The position numbers were made by a program, and so were the translations under genes. Below the pieces are notes generated by a model. The model had not been told where the DNA came from and made no database searches. It saw only the letters and a list, made by a program, of their open reading frames with translations. This document shows positions 8,736 to 18,272 of a stretch of DNA of 64,000 nt, piece after piece (positions within the stretch are counted from its first letter, which is position 1; each line of letters opens with the position of its first letter). The stretch covers positions 1,826,001 through 1,890,000 of the forward strand of contig NZ_CP021376.1 of assembly GCF_002157875.1 (NCBI RefSeq), in the 5' to 3' direction. The stretch comes from Oceanisphaera avium. GTDB lineage: Bacteria; Pseudomonadota; Gammaproteobacteria; Enterobacterales; Aeromonadaceae.

Positions 8736-9404
8736 ATGGCATTGAATTTATTAATTTTTTTAGGTTCGGTGCGCACGAGTGGACCGCCATTTCCGGCGCG
8801 ATTAGGTGAGCGCGTCGCGTTATACAGTGCTCAACAATTAACAGCCGCAGGCCATAAGGTAACGGTTATTGATCCGCTAGATTACCCTCTAGGTGAACAG
8901 TTTAAGCCCCACTTTGCTTACTCAGCAGATAAGGCGCCGCCCGCATTACAACAACTTAGTGAGCGGATTAAAAACGCCGATGGCTATGTCATGGTCAGTC
9001 CTGAATATAATCACAGCATGAGCCCCGCCTTAGCGCATTTGCTAAACCATTTTGGCAGCTCACTGTTTTCTTATAAACCCTGCGCTATTGTTACCTATTC
9101 TGCAGGACAATGGGGTGGCGTACGGGCGGCAGTGAATATGCGCAGCTTCTTATCAGAGTTAGGTTGCTTACCGGTCTCGGCCATGATCCATGTTCCGCAC
9201 GCACAACTTATATTAAACGCCAATGGCGCTTATCTTGAAGGGGTTAACGAGGAGCAATGGCAGAGCTATTTTGCACGAACGTTTAGTCAACTAACTTGGT
9301 GGGCGAATGCCACTAAAGAATATGCACGGCGCTCAGACGGCCAGTCTAAACCCAGCGCTTTTACGAGCCATCCTGCACAGCGCAATGCGCCTAGCCAAGA
9401 TTAA
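8736..9404 (+). CDS. NADPH-dependent FMN reductase-family protein
   Basis: 222-aa flavodoxin-fold oxidoreductase of the NADPH-dependent FMN reductase family (chromate/quinone/azo reductase relatives). The FMN phosphate-binding loop is GSVRTSGPPFPARLGERV near residue 10; VSPEYNHSMSPALAHLLNHF (about 88-107) is the conserved isoalloxazine-binding segment. TYSAGQWGG follows at about 125. The acceptor is not predictable. A polar C-terminal tail of about 25 residues is extra to the core. The ATG has AAGGAATC upstream. It converges with the acyltransferase gene. Confidence 0.88.
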   Translation: MALNLLIFLGSVRTSGPPFPARLGERVALYSAQQLTAAGHKVTVIDPLDYPLGEQFKPHFAYSADKAPPALQQLSERIKNADGYVMVSPEYNHSMSPALAHLLNHFGSSLFSYKPCAIVTYSAGQWGGVRAAVNMRSFLSELGCLPVSAMIHVPHAQLILNANGAYLEGVNEEQWQSYFARTFSQLTWWANATKEYARRSDGQSKPSAFTSHPAQRNAPSQD

Positions 9405-9405
9405 G

Positions 9406-10089
9406 TTAGTCACTGTGGCCCGTCATTCGCAAGCTCAATAAGGCACTATAGCGCTGGCGTAACTCAGCAAGATACGCAGTCACATCGTCATTAAACGCCA
9501 GTGCCTCGCCCACAATAACATCACAGTTAAATGGCACTAATAGCGCTTCACCTTTAGGCAAGGCTTTATCTAAACCATGTAAAATAATAGGGAACACTTG
9601 AGTGGTTGGGCAGTGTTGCGTTAAATAATAAATACCGCGCTTTAATTTAAACTCCCGCTGTTGCGTTAATGAGCGGGTGCCTTCAGGAAAGAACACAATA
9701 ATTTGCTGATCAGCCAAGGCCTGATAGCAACCCGCCAGTAATTGCTCCCGAGGCAGCTTACCGTCACGAGCAATGGGGATAATATCGAGGCAATGGATAG
9801 AAAACCACGCTATCCACTTATTCTTCATAAAGTAATCCGCCGCTGCCACTGGGCGCACCCGATGTAATTGCGATAGCGGATATAGGCTCATGAGTACCAA
9901 GGTATCTAAATGGCTGCTGTGATTGGCCGCTAGAATCGCTGGTCCCTTACTAGGCAGCGCTTGGCGATTAATGACATTTAGACCCAGCGCCACCAAAACG
10001 GTTGGTTTAACAACAAATAAGAAAAAAGCCATTTTCAGCCACTTTTGCTGAGCAAGGTGGCGTAATCGCTTTTTAAACGGATAAGTCAT
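9406..10089 (-). CDS. 1-acyl-glycerol-3-phosphate acyltransferase-like protein (PlsC family)
   Basis: 227-aa lysophospholipid acyltransferase-family protein. The catalytic HxxxxD box is NHSSHLD near residue 55, and the glycerophosphate-binding FPEGTRS is near 130. A hydrophobic helix at about 18-40 would place it at the inner membrane. It ends a three-gene unit with a CdsA-like (YnbB) and a CDP-alcohol phosphatidyltransferase-like (YnbA) gene, so it probably acylates an intermediate of the same lipid. The start was set at the ATG at 10089, with AGGAAG upstream; a TTG 21 bp earlier would destroy that site. The gap to the ynbB-like stop is only 10 nt. Confidence 0.87.
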   Translation of the reverse strand: MTYPFKKRLRHLAQQKWLKMAFFLFVVKPTVLVALGLNVINRQALPSKGPAILAANHSSHLDTLVLMSLYPLSQLHRVRPVAAADYFMKNKWIAWFSIHCLDIIPIARDGKLPREQLLAGCYQALADQQIIVFFPEGTRSLTQQREFKLKRGIYYLTQHCPTTQVFPIILHGLDKALPKGEALLVPFNCDVIVGEALAFNDDVTAYLAELRQRYSALLSLRMTGHSD

Positions 10090-10099
10090 GGCGTCTTCC

Positions 10100-11032
10100 T
10101 TAGCCGACAATGTCTTGGGTGATGTAGTAAAAATAATGGAAAAACAGCGGTGTGCTATACATTAAGCTGTCCATCCTATCGAGCAAACCTCCATGCCCCG
10201 GAATTAAGGTTCCCGTGTCCTTAATACCAAGATCCCTTTTAATAGAAGACAGCACTACATCGCCAATAAAGCCCATAACAGCAATTAAAAATCCCGCAAC
10301 TAAGCCTTGTTGCCAGCTTAAAATTGTTAGCCAAGGCGCCATTAGCATAGCCAGCACACTGGTGGTGAACACGCCACCAATAAAACCTTGCCACGTTTTA
10401 TTAGGGCTCACTTTTGGAATAATTTTATGTTTGCCAAACTGCTTACCAAACACATACTGGCTGACATCATTACTTTGAGTAATAAATAACAAGAACAGCA
10501 CTAAGCCAATAAAGCCTGCTTGTTCATGAAACCGGCCAAGATTCACTAAATATGCAATATGACTTAAAGTAAATACCGCCAGCATTAAGCTCCACTGTAT
10601 AGTGGCATTCGCCTTAATATAGCCTTTAGTTTCACCGATTAAGGTGGCGCGCATTGGCAAAAATAAGAACATATAAACGGGGATAAAAATGATAAACATG
10701 CCATACCACTGGATATAGGCAAAATAGTACTGCACCGGGATAGCGAGATAAGCCCAAAATACTAAGCGGCGATCCACTACTCGCAAGGGAGCAATGGAAT
10801 AAAATTCTTTTAGCGCTAAGAAACTAATAAAGCCAAAAAAGACAGTGGTCGCCAGTTGTCCCATATACAGCGCCGCTAACACTAAGCCTATCATCCACCA
10901 CCAAGATTGAGTGCGTAGTATGAGCTCTTGGTAATCTCGCTCTGGATATTTATATTTTTTATAAAGCGCAATCGCGGTGGCCAGCACTAACGCCAAGATC
11001 AAAAACAACGTCATGTAAGTAGAATGCGGCAT
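10100..11032 (-). CDS. ynbB: CDP-diglyceride synthase-like protein (YnbB/CdsA family)
   Basis: 310-aa polytopic membrane protein of the phosphatidate cytidylyltransferase family. The C-terminal CdsA signature is clear: KVSPNKTWQGFIGG, then IGDVVLSSIKRDLGIKDTG, PGHGGLLDRMDS. About eight hydrophobic helices precede and surround it. It aligns better with E. coli YnbB (SNDVSQYVFGK, FFALISFLALKE-like segment FFGFISFLALKEF) than with housekeeping CdsA. It would make CDP-diacylglycerol or a similar activated lipid for the YnbA-like enzyme encoded upstream. It follows ynbA by 56 nt and precedes the acyltransferase by 10 nt, so the three are probably one operon. Confidence 0.87.
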   Translation of the reverse strand: MPHSTYMTLFLILALVLATAIALYKKYKYPERDYQELILRTQSWWWMIGLVLAALYMGQLATTVFFGFISFLALKEFYSIAPLRVVDRRLVFWAYLAIPVQYYFAYIQWYGMFIIFIPVYMFLFLPMRATLIGETKGYIKANATIQWSLMLAVFTLSHIAYLVNLGRFHEQAGFIGLVLFLLFITQSNDVSQYVFGKQFGKHKIIPKVSPNKTWQGFIGGVFTTSVLAMLMAPWLTILSWQQGLVAGFLIAVMGFIGDVVLSSIKRDLGIKDTGTLIPGHGGLLDRMDSLMYSTPLFFHYFYYITQDIVG

Positions 11033-11088
11033 GGGTATCTCAGCTTTTTATAAAGAGAAAGAAACAACTTACTACTAACGAAACGCTA

Positions 11089-11703
11089 TTAAATTAAGCC
11101 CTTCGCTTCTTGCAAGCCTTTGCGCACTCGGTGGTAGAGGGTGTACGCCAACAAGGCCAATACCAGCCACAATGCCACCGCTATCCAGCGGCTATCAAAC
11201 ACATTAATAGCCACCAATAACCCTAATAAACCAAACACAAAGGCGCGGTCGCTTTTACCCATAGGGCCGTCGTAGCGACGTGAGGCTCCCACCATCAAGC
11301 CCAGCACACCAGCGTATTCTACTAAAACAGCCATGAGCACTACCCCTATTACCAATAAAGGGGGGACAGCGGCGACTAAAGCAAAAGGCAAGTATAAGGC
11401 ACTGTCTGCTACTAGATCGCATAACTCGTTTAAATAAGCCCCCAATCTTGACTGTTGGCCATATTCGCGCGCCAGCATGCCATCAATCGCATTAAGCGCC
11501 ATGCGCAGCAACATCCAGATAGGGATTAATAGGAATACCCAAGGGTGATGTACCTGCCAAGCTACCACTAAGGCGATCAGCACAGAGAGCCCGGCGGCGG
11601 CCAGCGTTACCTGATTAGCCGTGACACCCCGCTGCGCTAAGCGCAACACTGCGGGGCGCAATAGGTTTTGAAAACGCGGTTTAAGGGAATAAATAGAAAT
11701 CAT
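11089..11703 (-). CDS. ynbA: CDP-alcohol phosphatidyltransferase-like protein (YnbA)
   Basis: 204-aa membrane protein of the CDP-alcohol phosphatidyltransferase superfamily. The signature reads DGMLAREYGQQSRLGAYLN followed by ELCD. In the usual pattern DG-x2-AR-x8-G-x3-D-x3-D the third Asp is here Asn; E. coli YnbA (as recalled) carries the same change, so this is a subfamily mark rather than damage. Five to six hydrophobic helices surround the site, and GPMGKSDRAFVFG is also shared with YnbA. It would transfer a phosphatidyl group from CDP-diacylglycerol to an unknown alcohol. AAGGAT precedes the ATG. It is first in a three-gene unit. Confidence 0.87.
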   Translation of the reverse strand: MISIYSLKPRFQNLLRPAVLRLAQRGVTANQVTLAAAGLSVLIALVVAWQVHHPWVFLLIPIWMLLRMALNAIDGMLAREYGQQSRLGAYLNELCDLVADSALYLPFALVAAVPPLLVIGVVLMAVLVEYAGVLGLMVGASRRYDGPMGKSDRAFVFGLLGLLVAINVFDSRWIAVALWLVLALLAYTLYHRVRKGLQEAKGLI

Positions 11704-11915
11704 GACAATCCTTAGTCTGATTAGGTATTAGCACAGTCATCGCACGCAATGATTCAATAACACAGCGTAAGCGTCTAGGTAGATTGCTATTAAATTTGAT
11801 ATGAATACAAAAAGCCACTGCCAAGGTCTACTTAACAGTCATTAATTCAGCGTATCTTGGCACTGGCAATCTTGCTGAAGCGTTAAAAAATCACTTCAAT
11901 GATCAAGGAGTCTGC

Positions 11916-13238
11916 ATGGCGGTTGCTGACAATAAAGGCTCACCCATTCCAAAGGGACGCCTAAGGCGGATGGCCAGTTTAGCCTCTCTAGCCGCGCGCG
12001 TGAGTGGGGGCATGCTTGGCGAGGGGGCGCGCCAATGGGCACGAGGCAAACGCCCCAGCACCAAAGACTTATTATTAACGCCCGCCAATGCCAGTCGTAT
12101 TACTGAGCAATTAGCGCAGTTGCGCGGTGCAGCAATGAAGGTGGGCCAGCTCTTATCCATGGATGCAGGCGACTTATTACCCCCAGAGCTAACGCTAATT
12201 TTGTCACGTTTACAATCTAATGGCACGCCCATGCCTGCTCGCCAGTTAAGCCAAGTATTAGCTAAAGAATTAGGTGAAAACTGGCAGCACCACTTTGCCC
12301 AATTTAGTTTTAAGCCGATGGCGGCCGCCTCTATTGGTCAGGTACATCTGGCTCATGCAGATGATGGTCGAAAATTGGCCATTAAGGTGCAATACCCCGG
12401 CGTTAGCGCCAGCATCGACAGCGACGTCGATAATGTGCTGACACTCCTTAAAATGAGCCGTTTATTACCCGAGCAGCTGGATTATTCAGAATTATTAAAT
12501 GAAGCTAAGCGCCAATTACACGCCGAAGCCGATTATATATTAGAAGCCCAACAGCTGGCCAAATTTGCCAGCTTGTTAGCCGATGAACCGCAATTTGTAT
12601 TACCCCGTGTTGATAGCCAATTAAGTAGCTCTCGCTTGTTGACTATGACTTATATGGAGGGCGTGGCATTGAGTGAGTTGCAACAGCAACCCCAAAGAGT
12701 GCGTAACTCAGTTATTAGCCAGTTGTTTAGATTATTGTTTAAAGAGTTGTTTGAATTTCGGTTAGTGCAAACCGATCCTAATTTTGCTAACTACTTATAT
12801 CAACCCGAGTCGCAACGCTTAGTGTTATTAGACTTTGGCGCTACCCGCACCTCCCCCAGCACCATTAGTGAAGGTTATCGTCAGCTATTAACTGCAGGAC
12901 TAAATAATGACGAGGCAACCATGGAGCAAGCACTTAGTCAGATTGGCTTTTTTAGCCAAGATATTAAGGCCAGCCAGCGCCAAGCGGTGGTAGCTATGGT
13001 GCAATTAGCCTGCGAACCGGTGCGTTGTCCCGATGTTTATGACTTTGCGAACAGCACCTTAGCCATACAAGTTCGCGACGCCGGCTCTAAACTCAGCCTA
13101 GAGCAAGGTTATTGGCACACCCCTCCCGCCGATGCACTATTTCTACATCGCAAAATCGGTGGTCTCTATCTATTAGCCGCTAAGCTTAACGCCCAAGTCA
13201 ATGTGCAGCAGTTATTACGGCCTTACTTAATCATATAA
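11916..13238 (+). CDS. ABC1/UbiB-family atypical kinase-like protein
   Basis: 440-aa protein of the ABC1/AarF/UbiB family. The family KxGQ motif is MKVGQLLSMDAGDLLPPE near residue 72. The Ala-rich loop is AAASIGQVHLA (about 130), the ion-binding region is QTDPNFANYLY (about 286), and DFGATR stands for the kinase DFG (about 307). It lacks the two C-terminal membrane helices of UbiB, so it is more like the soluble ABC1 proteins tied to quinone or lipid metabolism. GGAG lies about 7 nt before the ATG. It is monocistronic, ending in a strong terminator. Confidence 0.88.
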   Translation: MAVADNKGSPIPKGRLRRMASLASLAARVSGGMLGEGARQWARGKRPSTKDLLLTPANASRITEQLAQLRGAAMKVGQLLSMDAGDLLPPELTLILSRLQSNGTPMPARQLSQVLAKELGENWQHHFAQFSFKPMAAASIGQVHLAHADDGRKLAIKVQYPGVSASIDSDVDNVLTLLKMSRLLPEQLDYSELLNEAKRQLHAEADYILEAQQLAKFASLLADEPQFVLPRVDSQLSSSRLLTMTYMEGVALSELQQQPQRVRNSVISQLFRLLFKELFEFRLVQTDPNFANYLYQPESQRLVLLDFGATRTSPSTISEGYRQLLTAGLNNDEATMEQALSQIGFFSQDIKASQRQAVVAMVQLACEPVRCPDVYDFANSTLAIQVRDAGSKLSLEQGYWHTPPADALFLHRKIGGLYLLAAKLNAQVNVQQLLRPYLII

Positions 13239-13279
13239 AAAAGCCCCTATATTGGAATCTCCAACATAGGGGCTTTTTA
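13237..13279 (+). terminator. Rho-independent terminator after ABC1-family gene
   Basis: AAGCCCCTAT and ATAGGGGCTT form a stem around an imperfect TTGGAATCTCCAA-type inner helix, followed by TTTTT. The A-run on the 5' side makes it usable for the converging chemoreceptor gene as well. Confidence 0.88.
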
Positions 13280-13334
13280 GCGCCTTAGTTGTTACTTAGT
13301 CACAACTCGGCTGGAGCACGGCGAGGCATTTTAC

Positions 13335-15263
13335 TTAAATTATCTTAAAACGCCCTACTAAGGTTTGTAGTTGGCTGGCTAAGCGCGCTAATTCTTGGCT
13401 AGCTTGCGCCGTTTGGCCTACCGACTGCTCACTTTGCTCGGCAATATCACTAATGGTATTAATGCTGCGATTAACATCTTCCGCCACATGAGACTGCTCT
13501 TCTACTGCAGCTGCCACTTGAGTATTCATATCGTGAATCGCATCTACTGAGACTTTAATGTCGCCCAAGCGATCCGCCGTGGTATTGGCTTCAGTCACTG
13601 CCGAGTCAGTTTTAAGGCGATTGCGCTCCATGGCTAGAACCACATTTTGGGTACTGCCTTGAATACTTTGCACAATTTTTTCTATCTCGCCGGTAGATTG
13701 CTGAGTACGCTGGGCTAAGCTTCGTACTTCATCGGCCACCACTGCAAAGCCCCGCCCCTGCTCACCGGCGCGTGCCGCTTCTATAGCCGCATTTAAAGCA
13801 AGCAAGTTCGTTTGATCGGCTATATCGCCGATCACTTCTAATACTTGGCCAATGTCATTACTTTGCTGCTCTAACTGTTGAATAGTCTGAGCGGCGGCCA
13901 ACACTTCTTGGGCTAACTCGTCAATGGTGGTGACGTTACGTGTGACGGCGGCGCGCCCTTGGTCAGTGGTGGCCGTGGTATCTTCGGCTCTACTCGCCGC
14001 TTGGTTAGTATTAGCGGCTATCTCTTGAATAGACACTGTCATCTGGTGCATGGCGGTAGCCACTTGGCTAGTGTGATCACGCTGTGCAAGTGCGCCCTCT
14101 TTACTTTCACTCGCAATATGTGATAGCTCTTCAGTAGAGGTAGCCATTTGGTTAGTGGCATCGGAAACTTGGCGAATTAAGTCTTGAATTTTATCGACAA
14201 ACACATTGTATACTGCAGCTAATTGGCTTAATTCATCATTACCAGCTTCATTAAGGCGCTGGGTTAGATCGCCCTCACCTTCGGCAATATCTTGTAAATT
14301 AGCCACAGTTTCGCGCAAAGGTCGCACAATACTTTGTGCTAATAAATAAGCCACCACTAATGCCACTGCAATGGCGATCACCGCCATAAGCGCCACAAAT
14401 AGCTGAGTTTGCGCCAAACTGGCCGCATAAAAGCTGCGATCGGCAGCAATTTCTACTACTGCGATAGGCTGGCCGGAAAAGTCATCTATTTTATGGCTCA
14501 ACACCGCATAGGCTGTTTGGCTATCCTGATGGCGACTCAACACGGCTTCGCCTTGCCAAGCACGTTGAATATCCTGTGTATTTACTAAGCTTTGGCCATT
14601 AATAGTCGAGGCTAGTGTTTCTACTCGCTGATTATTCAAGACATGAATAGCCATCTTAATACCAAACTCTTTACTAAAACGCTCAGTAAACTCTTGCGCT
14701 AAATTAAGACCAAACTCCACCGAGCCTAGATGTTGGCCGTGGCGAATAATAGGCGATAACCCGCGAATACCAATGCCCGCTACGCCGCCATCTAAGCCTC
14801 GCACCGGTACTTTTGTACGATTCGTTTCTACTATAGTGGGGCGCAGTGGCGTTAAATCGTCGCCAAATTGCGCGAGTTTGTGTAACCGTAAAAAAGAAGT
14901 AGCAGGGGCGGTATGAAACTGAAACTGCGCCACCCCATAATCTTGCTTTAGCTTATCAAAAACTCCCTTAAACTCACTGACTAAGCCCTCACGGTTGCGC
15001 TCATCAAAGAGGCTTTGCACCTGTGGCTGATTAGCCACCAATACACTCATGGCTTCGGCAAATAACGACTGCGTCTCTATTTGCGCTTCAATTGAAATAA
15101 AGAGATTTTGCAGCTCGCGCTTTTCAGCTTGGGCAATTAATCGATTCGCATTAGCTAAATAAAATAGTGCCATCACTAACACCGTTATCGCCACTAACGA
15201 GCCAAAGCCAAGGCCAAGGCGAGTTCCTATTTTAAGGTTTCTAAGCACCTGAACATCCTTCAT
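13335..15263 (-). CDS. Methyl-accepting chemotaxis protein (Cache-type sensor)
   Basis: 642-aa transmembrane chemoreceptor. TM1 is at about 17-40 ([20 protein letters not shown]). A large periplasmic domain (about 40-283, with [14 protein letters not shown] and [24 protein letters not shown]) resembles a double-Cache sensor of the dCache_3 type. TM2 is at about 284-308, followed by HAMP. The signalling tip is complete ([40 protein letters not shown]). There is no C-terminal NWETF-type pentapeptide, so methylation would depend on other receptors or on direct CheR access. The ligand is unknown. Confidence 0.93.
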   Translation of the reverse strand: MKDVQVLRNLKIGTRLGLGFGSLVAITVLVMALFYLANANRLIAQAEKRELQNLFISIEAQIETQSLFAEAMSVLVANQPQVQSLFDERNREGLVSEFKGVFDKLKQDYGVAQFQFHTAPATSFLRLHKLAQFGDDLTPLRPTIVETNRTKVPVRGLDGGVAGIGIRGLSPIIRHGQHLGSVEFGLNLAQEFTERFSKEFGIKMAIHVLNNQRVETLASTINGQSLVNTQDIQRAWQGEAVLSRHQDSQTAYAVLSHKIDDFSGQPIAVVEIAADRSFYAASLAQTQLFVALMAVIAIAVALVVAYLLAQSIVRPLRETVANLQDIAEGEGDLTQRLNEAGNDELSQLAAVYNVFVDKIQDLIRQVSDATNQMATSTEELSHIASESKEGALAQRDHTSQVATAMHQMTVSIQEIAANTNQAASRAEDTTATTDQGRAAVTRNVTTIDELAQEVLAAAQTIQQLEQQSNDIGQVLEVIGDIADQTNLLALNAAIEAARAGEQGRGFAVVADEVRSLAQRTQQSTGEIEKIVQSIQGSTQNVVLAMERNRLKTDSAVTEANTTADRLGDIKVSVDAIHDMNTQVAAAVEEQSHVAEDVNRSINTISDIAEQSEQSVGQTAQASQELARLASQLQTLVGRFKII

Positions 15264-15429
15264 GCGGGTAGATAGGTATTGCAGATATACGTTAGCGGCC
15301 AGCAGCTAATAAACTTAAGGCATTGTTAAGTTTATTAGCGCATTTTATAAAAGTAGGCTGAGCAGCCACAGAGAAAAGAGATCTCACTTTTTTATCTTAC
15401 GCAGTGAGAGTCAGCATAGTATTTAGTGG

Positions 15430-16278
15430 TTAATTAAAGGCCACCTCATAGCCGCTAAATTTTCGAAGATTAATCACGCCGGTGTCGAGCATTAAATACT
15501 GGCCTTTAATGCCCAGTAACACACCTGTTACTTGGGGGTTTTTATCAAAATTATGACTGACAATTTTTGTCGGGTACTCTATGACCGGATAGGTCAGTGA
15601 GACCACTGTTTCATTTAAGAGAGTGACGGCTTGGGCACCATGATTAAGTTGCAGTTCATCGATTTTCGGTTGAATGGCAGTGATTAAGCGCGCCGCTTCG
15701 GCTGTTAAGTCAATATCCGCTTCGCCCCCTTTGAGCATAGTGCGCCAGTTAGTTTTATCGGCTACCAGTTTGGCTAACTCTACTTCCAGCAACCCCGATA
15801 ATTGGCGCGTAGCCACGTGCACCAGCGGCAGTGCTTGAGTCGCGCCTTGATCTATCCAACGAGTGGGCACTTGGGTTTGGCGGGTAATGCCTACTTTTAG
15901 ACCAGAGGTATTAGCCAAATAAACGATATGGCCCACCATACAATGTTGTTCACCCCACTGTGGCTCACGGCAAGTGCCGGCAAAGTAATGACAAGTCTCT
16001 GGTTTTAAAATGCACATATCACAGCGCGCCAGCGTTTTCATACAAGGAAAACAATGGCCTTGGGCATAACTTTTATTGGTTTTTCGCCCGCAGGCGCTAC
16101 AAAAAATTTGCCCTTGGTAGGTTAAGCTAATTTCCTTACCTAAGTGCTCATTAAGGTTAACGCTGTGCTCACCTAATCGCAGTTGATAGCGAATAGGCGT
16201 ATCCAGCACTGCTTGCATCTTGCTTAAAGTACCGCTTAGCGTAGCGTTGTGGAGAGAGGGGTCATTAATAACCGTCAT
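15430..16278 (-). CDS. DUF2797 family protein
   Basis: 282-aa protein of the DUF2797 family; function unknown. A Cys-rich N-terminal zinc-binding part carries FCSACGRKT, GHCFPCMKTLARCDMCI and ETCHYFAGTCREPQW. The core at about 125-200 (HIVYLANTSGLKVGITRQTQVPTRWIDQG) resembles a GIY-YIG-like fold, with YLA and KVGIT in the positions of the two signature strands. Nuclease activity has not been shown for the family to my knowledge. It lies between two chemoreceptor genes but is probably transcribed alone. Confidence 0.85.
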   Translation of the reverse strand: MTVINDPSLHNATLSGTLSKMQAVLDTPIRYQLRLGEHSVNLNEHLGKEISLTYQGQIFCSACGRKTNKSYAQGHCFPCMKTLARCDMCILKPETCHYFAGTCREPQWGEQHCMVGHIVYLANTSGLKVGITRQTQVPTRWIDQGATQALPLVHVATRQLSGLLEVELAKLVADKTNWRTMLKGGEADIDLTAEAARLITAIQPKIDELQLNHGAQAVTLLNETVVSLTYPVIEYPTKIVSHNFDKNPQVTGVLLGIKGQYLMLDTGVINLRKFSGYEVAFN

Positions 16279-16440
16279 GTAAGCTCTTACACCAATAAAT
16301 TTGTGGCCACTTTACCAGCGCCCTAGGCACAAGGCACGCTTAGTGCAAAATGCTGTAGACGTTATCTGATCAATATCAAGGACACGGCCTGTAAAAAGTG
16401 ATAAAAGATTGTGAACAAAAATTAACATAAGAGTACAGGG

Positions 16441-18111
16441 ATGCACAGATTCTCTATTAAACAAAAAATACTATTACTAGCACTGGTTCCCCTGTTATTA
16501 CTGGCTGCCGTTAGTACTTGGATTAATGTACAACAATCTCTTCACCTTAATAAGCTCAGTGGCGATAGCCTTTATCGCTCACTCTACGATGCGCGCAAGC
16601 AACAATTAGCCAACTATGCCGAGCTTGCGCTAAGTGGCATCGCGCCTTTTATTAATAATAAGGATTATGCCGGTGCTAAACGCCACTTACGTGGCCTGCG
16701 CTTTGATGAGGGTAGCGGTTATTTTTTTGTTTATGACCAGCGAGGAGTACAGGTCATGAGCGCCGATAATCCGGCCCGAGAAAATAATAACTACCTCGAC
16801 TCGACTAGTCCTGATGGGCGCCACTTAGTAAAAGAGTATGTGGCATTAGCACGCCAAGGCGGCGGTTATATTAACTATGACTGGCCAAAGCTCGACACTC
16901 AAGTGAATGCCCCTAAGCTTGCTCATATTACGCCTATCCCAAATACAGATTGGCTATTAGGGGTGGGCTTTTATATTGATGACTTACAAGCCACCTTAAG
17001 CGAGCTTGAGCAAGAGCTTGCCACCTCAGTACGCCAAGGTCTTATGAGCTCCATTATTTCTGCTGTTATCTTATTTTTACTGATTGGCGGGGTAGCGCTG
17101 GTGTTAGTGCGCAGTATTCACTCACCGCTGCGCCAAGCCGTGCTTACGATGCAAGATATTGCCCAAGGAGACGGTGACTTAACACAGCGTCTTAATAGCA
17201 ATCAAGGCCATGAATTAGGCAGTTTAGCGCAGGCTTTTAATATCTTTGCTAGCCAAATTAGCAGTTTAGTGCAAAGTAGCCGCCACTCGGCTGATGCGCT
17301 ACACACCGCCAGCAGTCAGCTACAACATTATATGGCCGATACTAAACACGGCATTAGCCAGCAACACCATGAAAGCGATCAACTCGCCGCGGCGATGAAC
17401 CAAATGGCCGCCACCGCCCAAGAGGTAGCGTCCAGTGCCGCCCAAGCGGCGCAAGCCGCACAACACGCTCAAGAACAAGTCGCCAATGCGCAGCAGTTGT
17501 TAACAGGAACAGTCAGCGTGATTGAAGGGTTAGAAAACCAAATTACTCATGGGGTTGATATTATTCAGCGCTTAAGTCAGGAGTCTGAGCAGATCGGCAG
17601 CGTATTGGATGTAATACGTGGTATTGCTGAGCAAACGAACTTACTCGCTTTAAATGCCGCCATCGAAGCTGCCCGCGCCGGTGAGCAAGGTCGGGGTTTT
17701 GCGGTGGTCGCCGATGAGGTGCGCACTCTTGCAGGGCGCACCCAAGCCAGCACCGATGAAATTAATACTATGATTTCCCGCTTACAACAAGGAGCACAGC
17801 AAGCCGTAAACGCCATAGAACAAATCAGTCACAGCAGTAGCCAAACGGTACAAGAAGCCCATCGGATTGATGTGGCATTACAAGATGTGGATGGCGCCGT
17901 TAACACCATCAATATGATGAATGAGCAAATTGCTAGCGCCGCTGAGCAACAAACCCAAGTCTCTGAGAGTATTAATCTTAACATGCATCATATTGTATCT
18001 ATTGCCCAACAAACCGATGAAGGCGCGACGGCCGCCTCTCAAGTTAGCCAGCAAGTAGAAGAGTTTGCTACTCAATTACAGCAACTGGTCAGTCGCTATC
18101 GCACCGAATAG
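16441..18111 (+). CDS. Methyl-accepting chemotaxis protein (sCache-type sensor)
   Basis: 556-aa transmembrane chemoreceptor. TM1 is at about 8-26. The periplasmic domain at about 27-195 is a single Cache domain ([54 protein letters not shown]). TM2 is at about 200-222, then HAMP, then the coiled signalling domain with the tip ([40 protein letters not shown]). No C-terminal receptor-docking pentapeptide is present. sCache_2 receptors often sense small organic acids, but the ligand cannot be read from sequence. It diverges from the DUF2797 gene. Confidence 0.93.
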   Translation: MHRFSIKQKILLLALVPLLLLAAVSTWINVQQSLHLNKLSGDSLYRSLYDARKQQLANYAELALSGIAPFINNKDYAGAKRHLRGLRFDEGSGYFFVYDQRGVQVMSADNPARENNNYLDSTSPDGRHLVKEYVALARQGGGYINYDWPKLDTQVNAPKLAHITPIPNTDWLLGVGFYIDDLQATLSELEQELATSVRQGLMSSIISAVILFLLIGGVALVLVRSIHSPLRQAVLTMQDIAQGDGDLTQRLNSNQGHELGSLAQAFNIFASQISSLVQSSRHSADALHTASSQLQHYMADTKHGISQQHHESDQLAAAMNQMAATAQEVASSAAQAAQAAQHAQEQVANAQQLLTGTVSVIEGLENQITHGVDIIQRLSQESEQIGSVLDVIRGIAEQTNLLALNAAIEAARAGEQGRGFAVVADEVRTLAGRTQASTDEINTMISRLQQGAQQAVNAIEQISHSSSQTVQEAHRIDVALQDVDGAVNTINMMNEQIASAAEQQTQVSESINLNMHHIVSIAQQTDEGATAASQVSQQVEEFATQLQQLVSRYRTE

Positions 18112-18129
18112 TCCAAAGTGCAAGCCACA

Positions 18130-18163
18130 AGCTTAAGGCGCCTTTATTTGGGCGCCTTAAGCT
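18130..18163 (+). terminator. Hairpin after chemoreceptor gene
   Basis: A 13-bp perfect inverted repeat, AGCTTAAGGCGCC and GGCGCCTTAAGCT, encloses an 8-nt loop. There is no T-run on the 3' side, so it may act as an RNA-stabilising or weak termination hairpin. Confidence 0.55.
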
Positions 18164-18272
18164 ATCGTTACTTAACCAATAACAGTCAACACAAGACAAG
18201 CCTTTAAATCCATGGCTTAATTACCAGTCATTTAGCTTTATCTTTACTGATTATGATATTTAGGGAAGTGTT

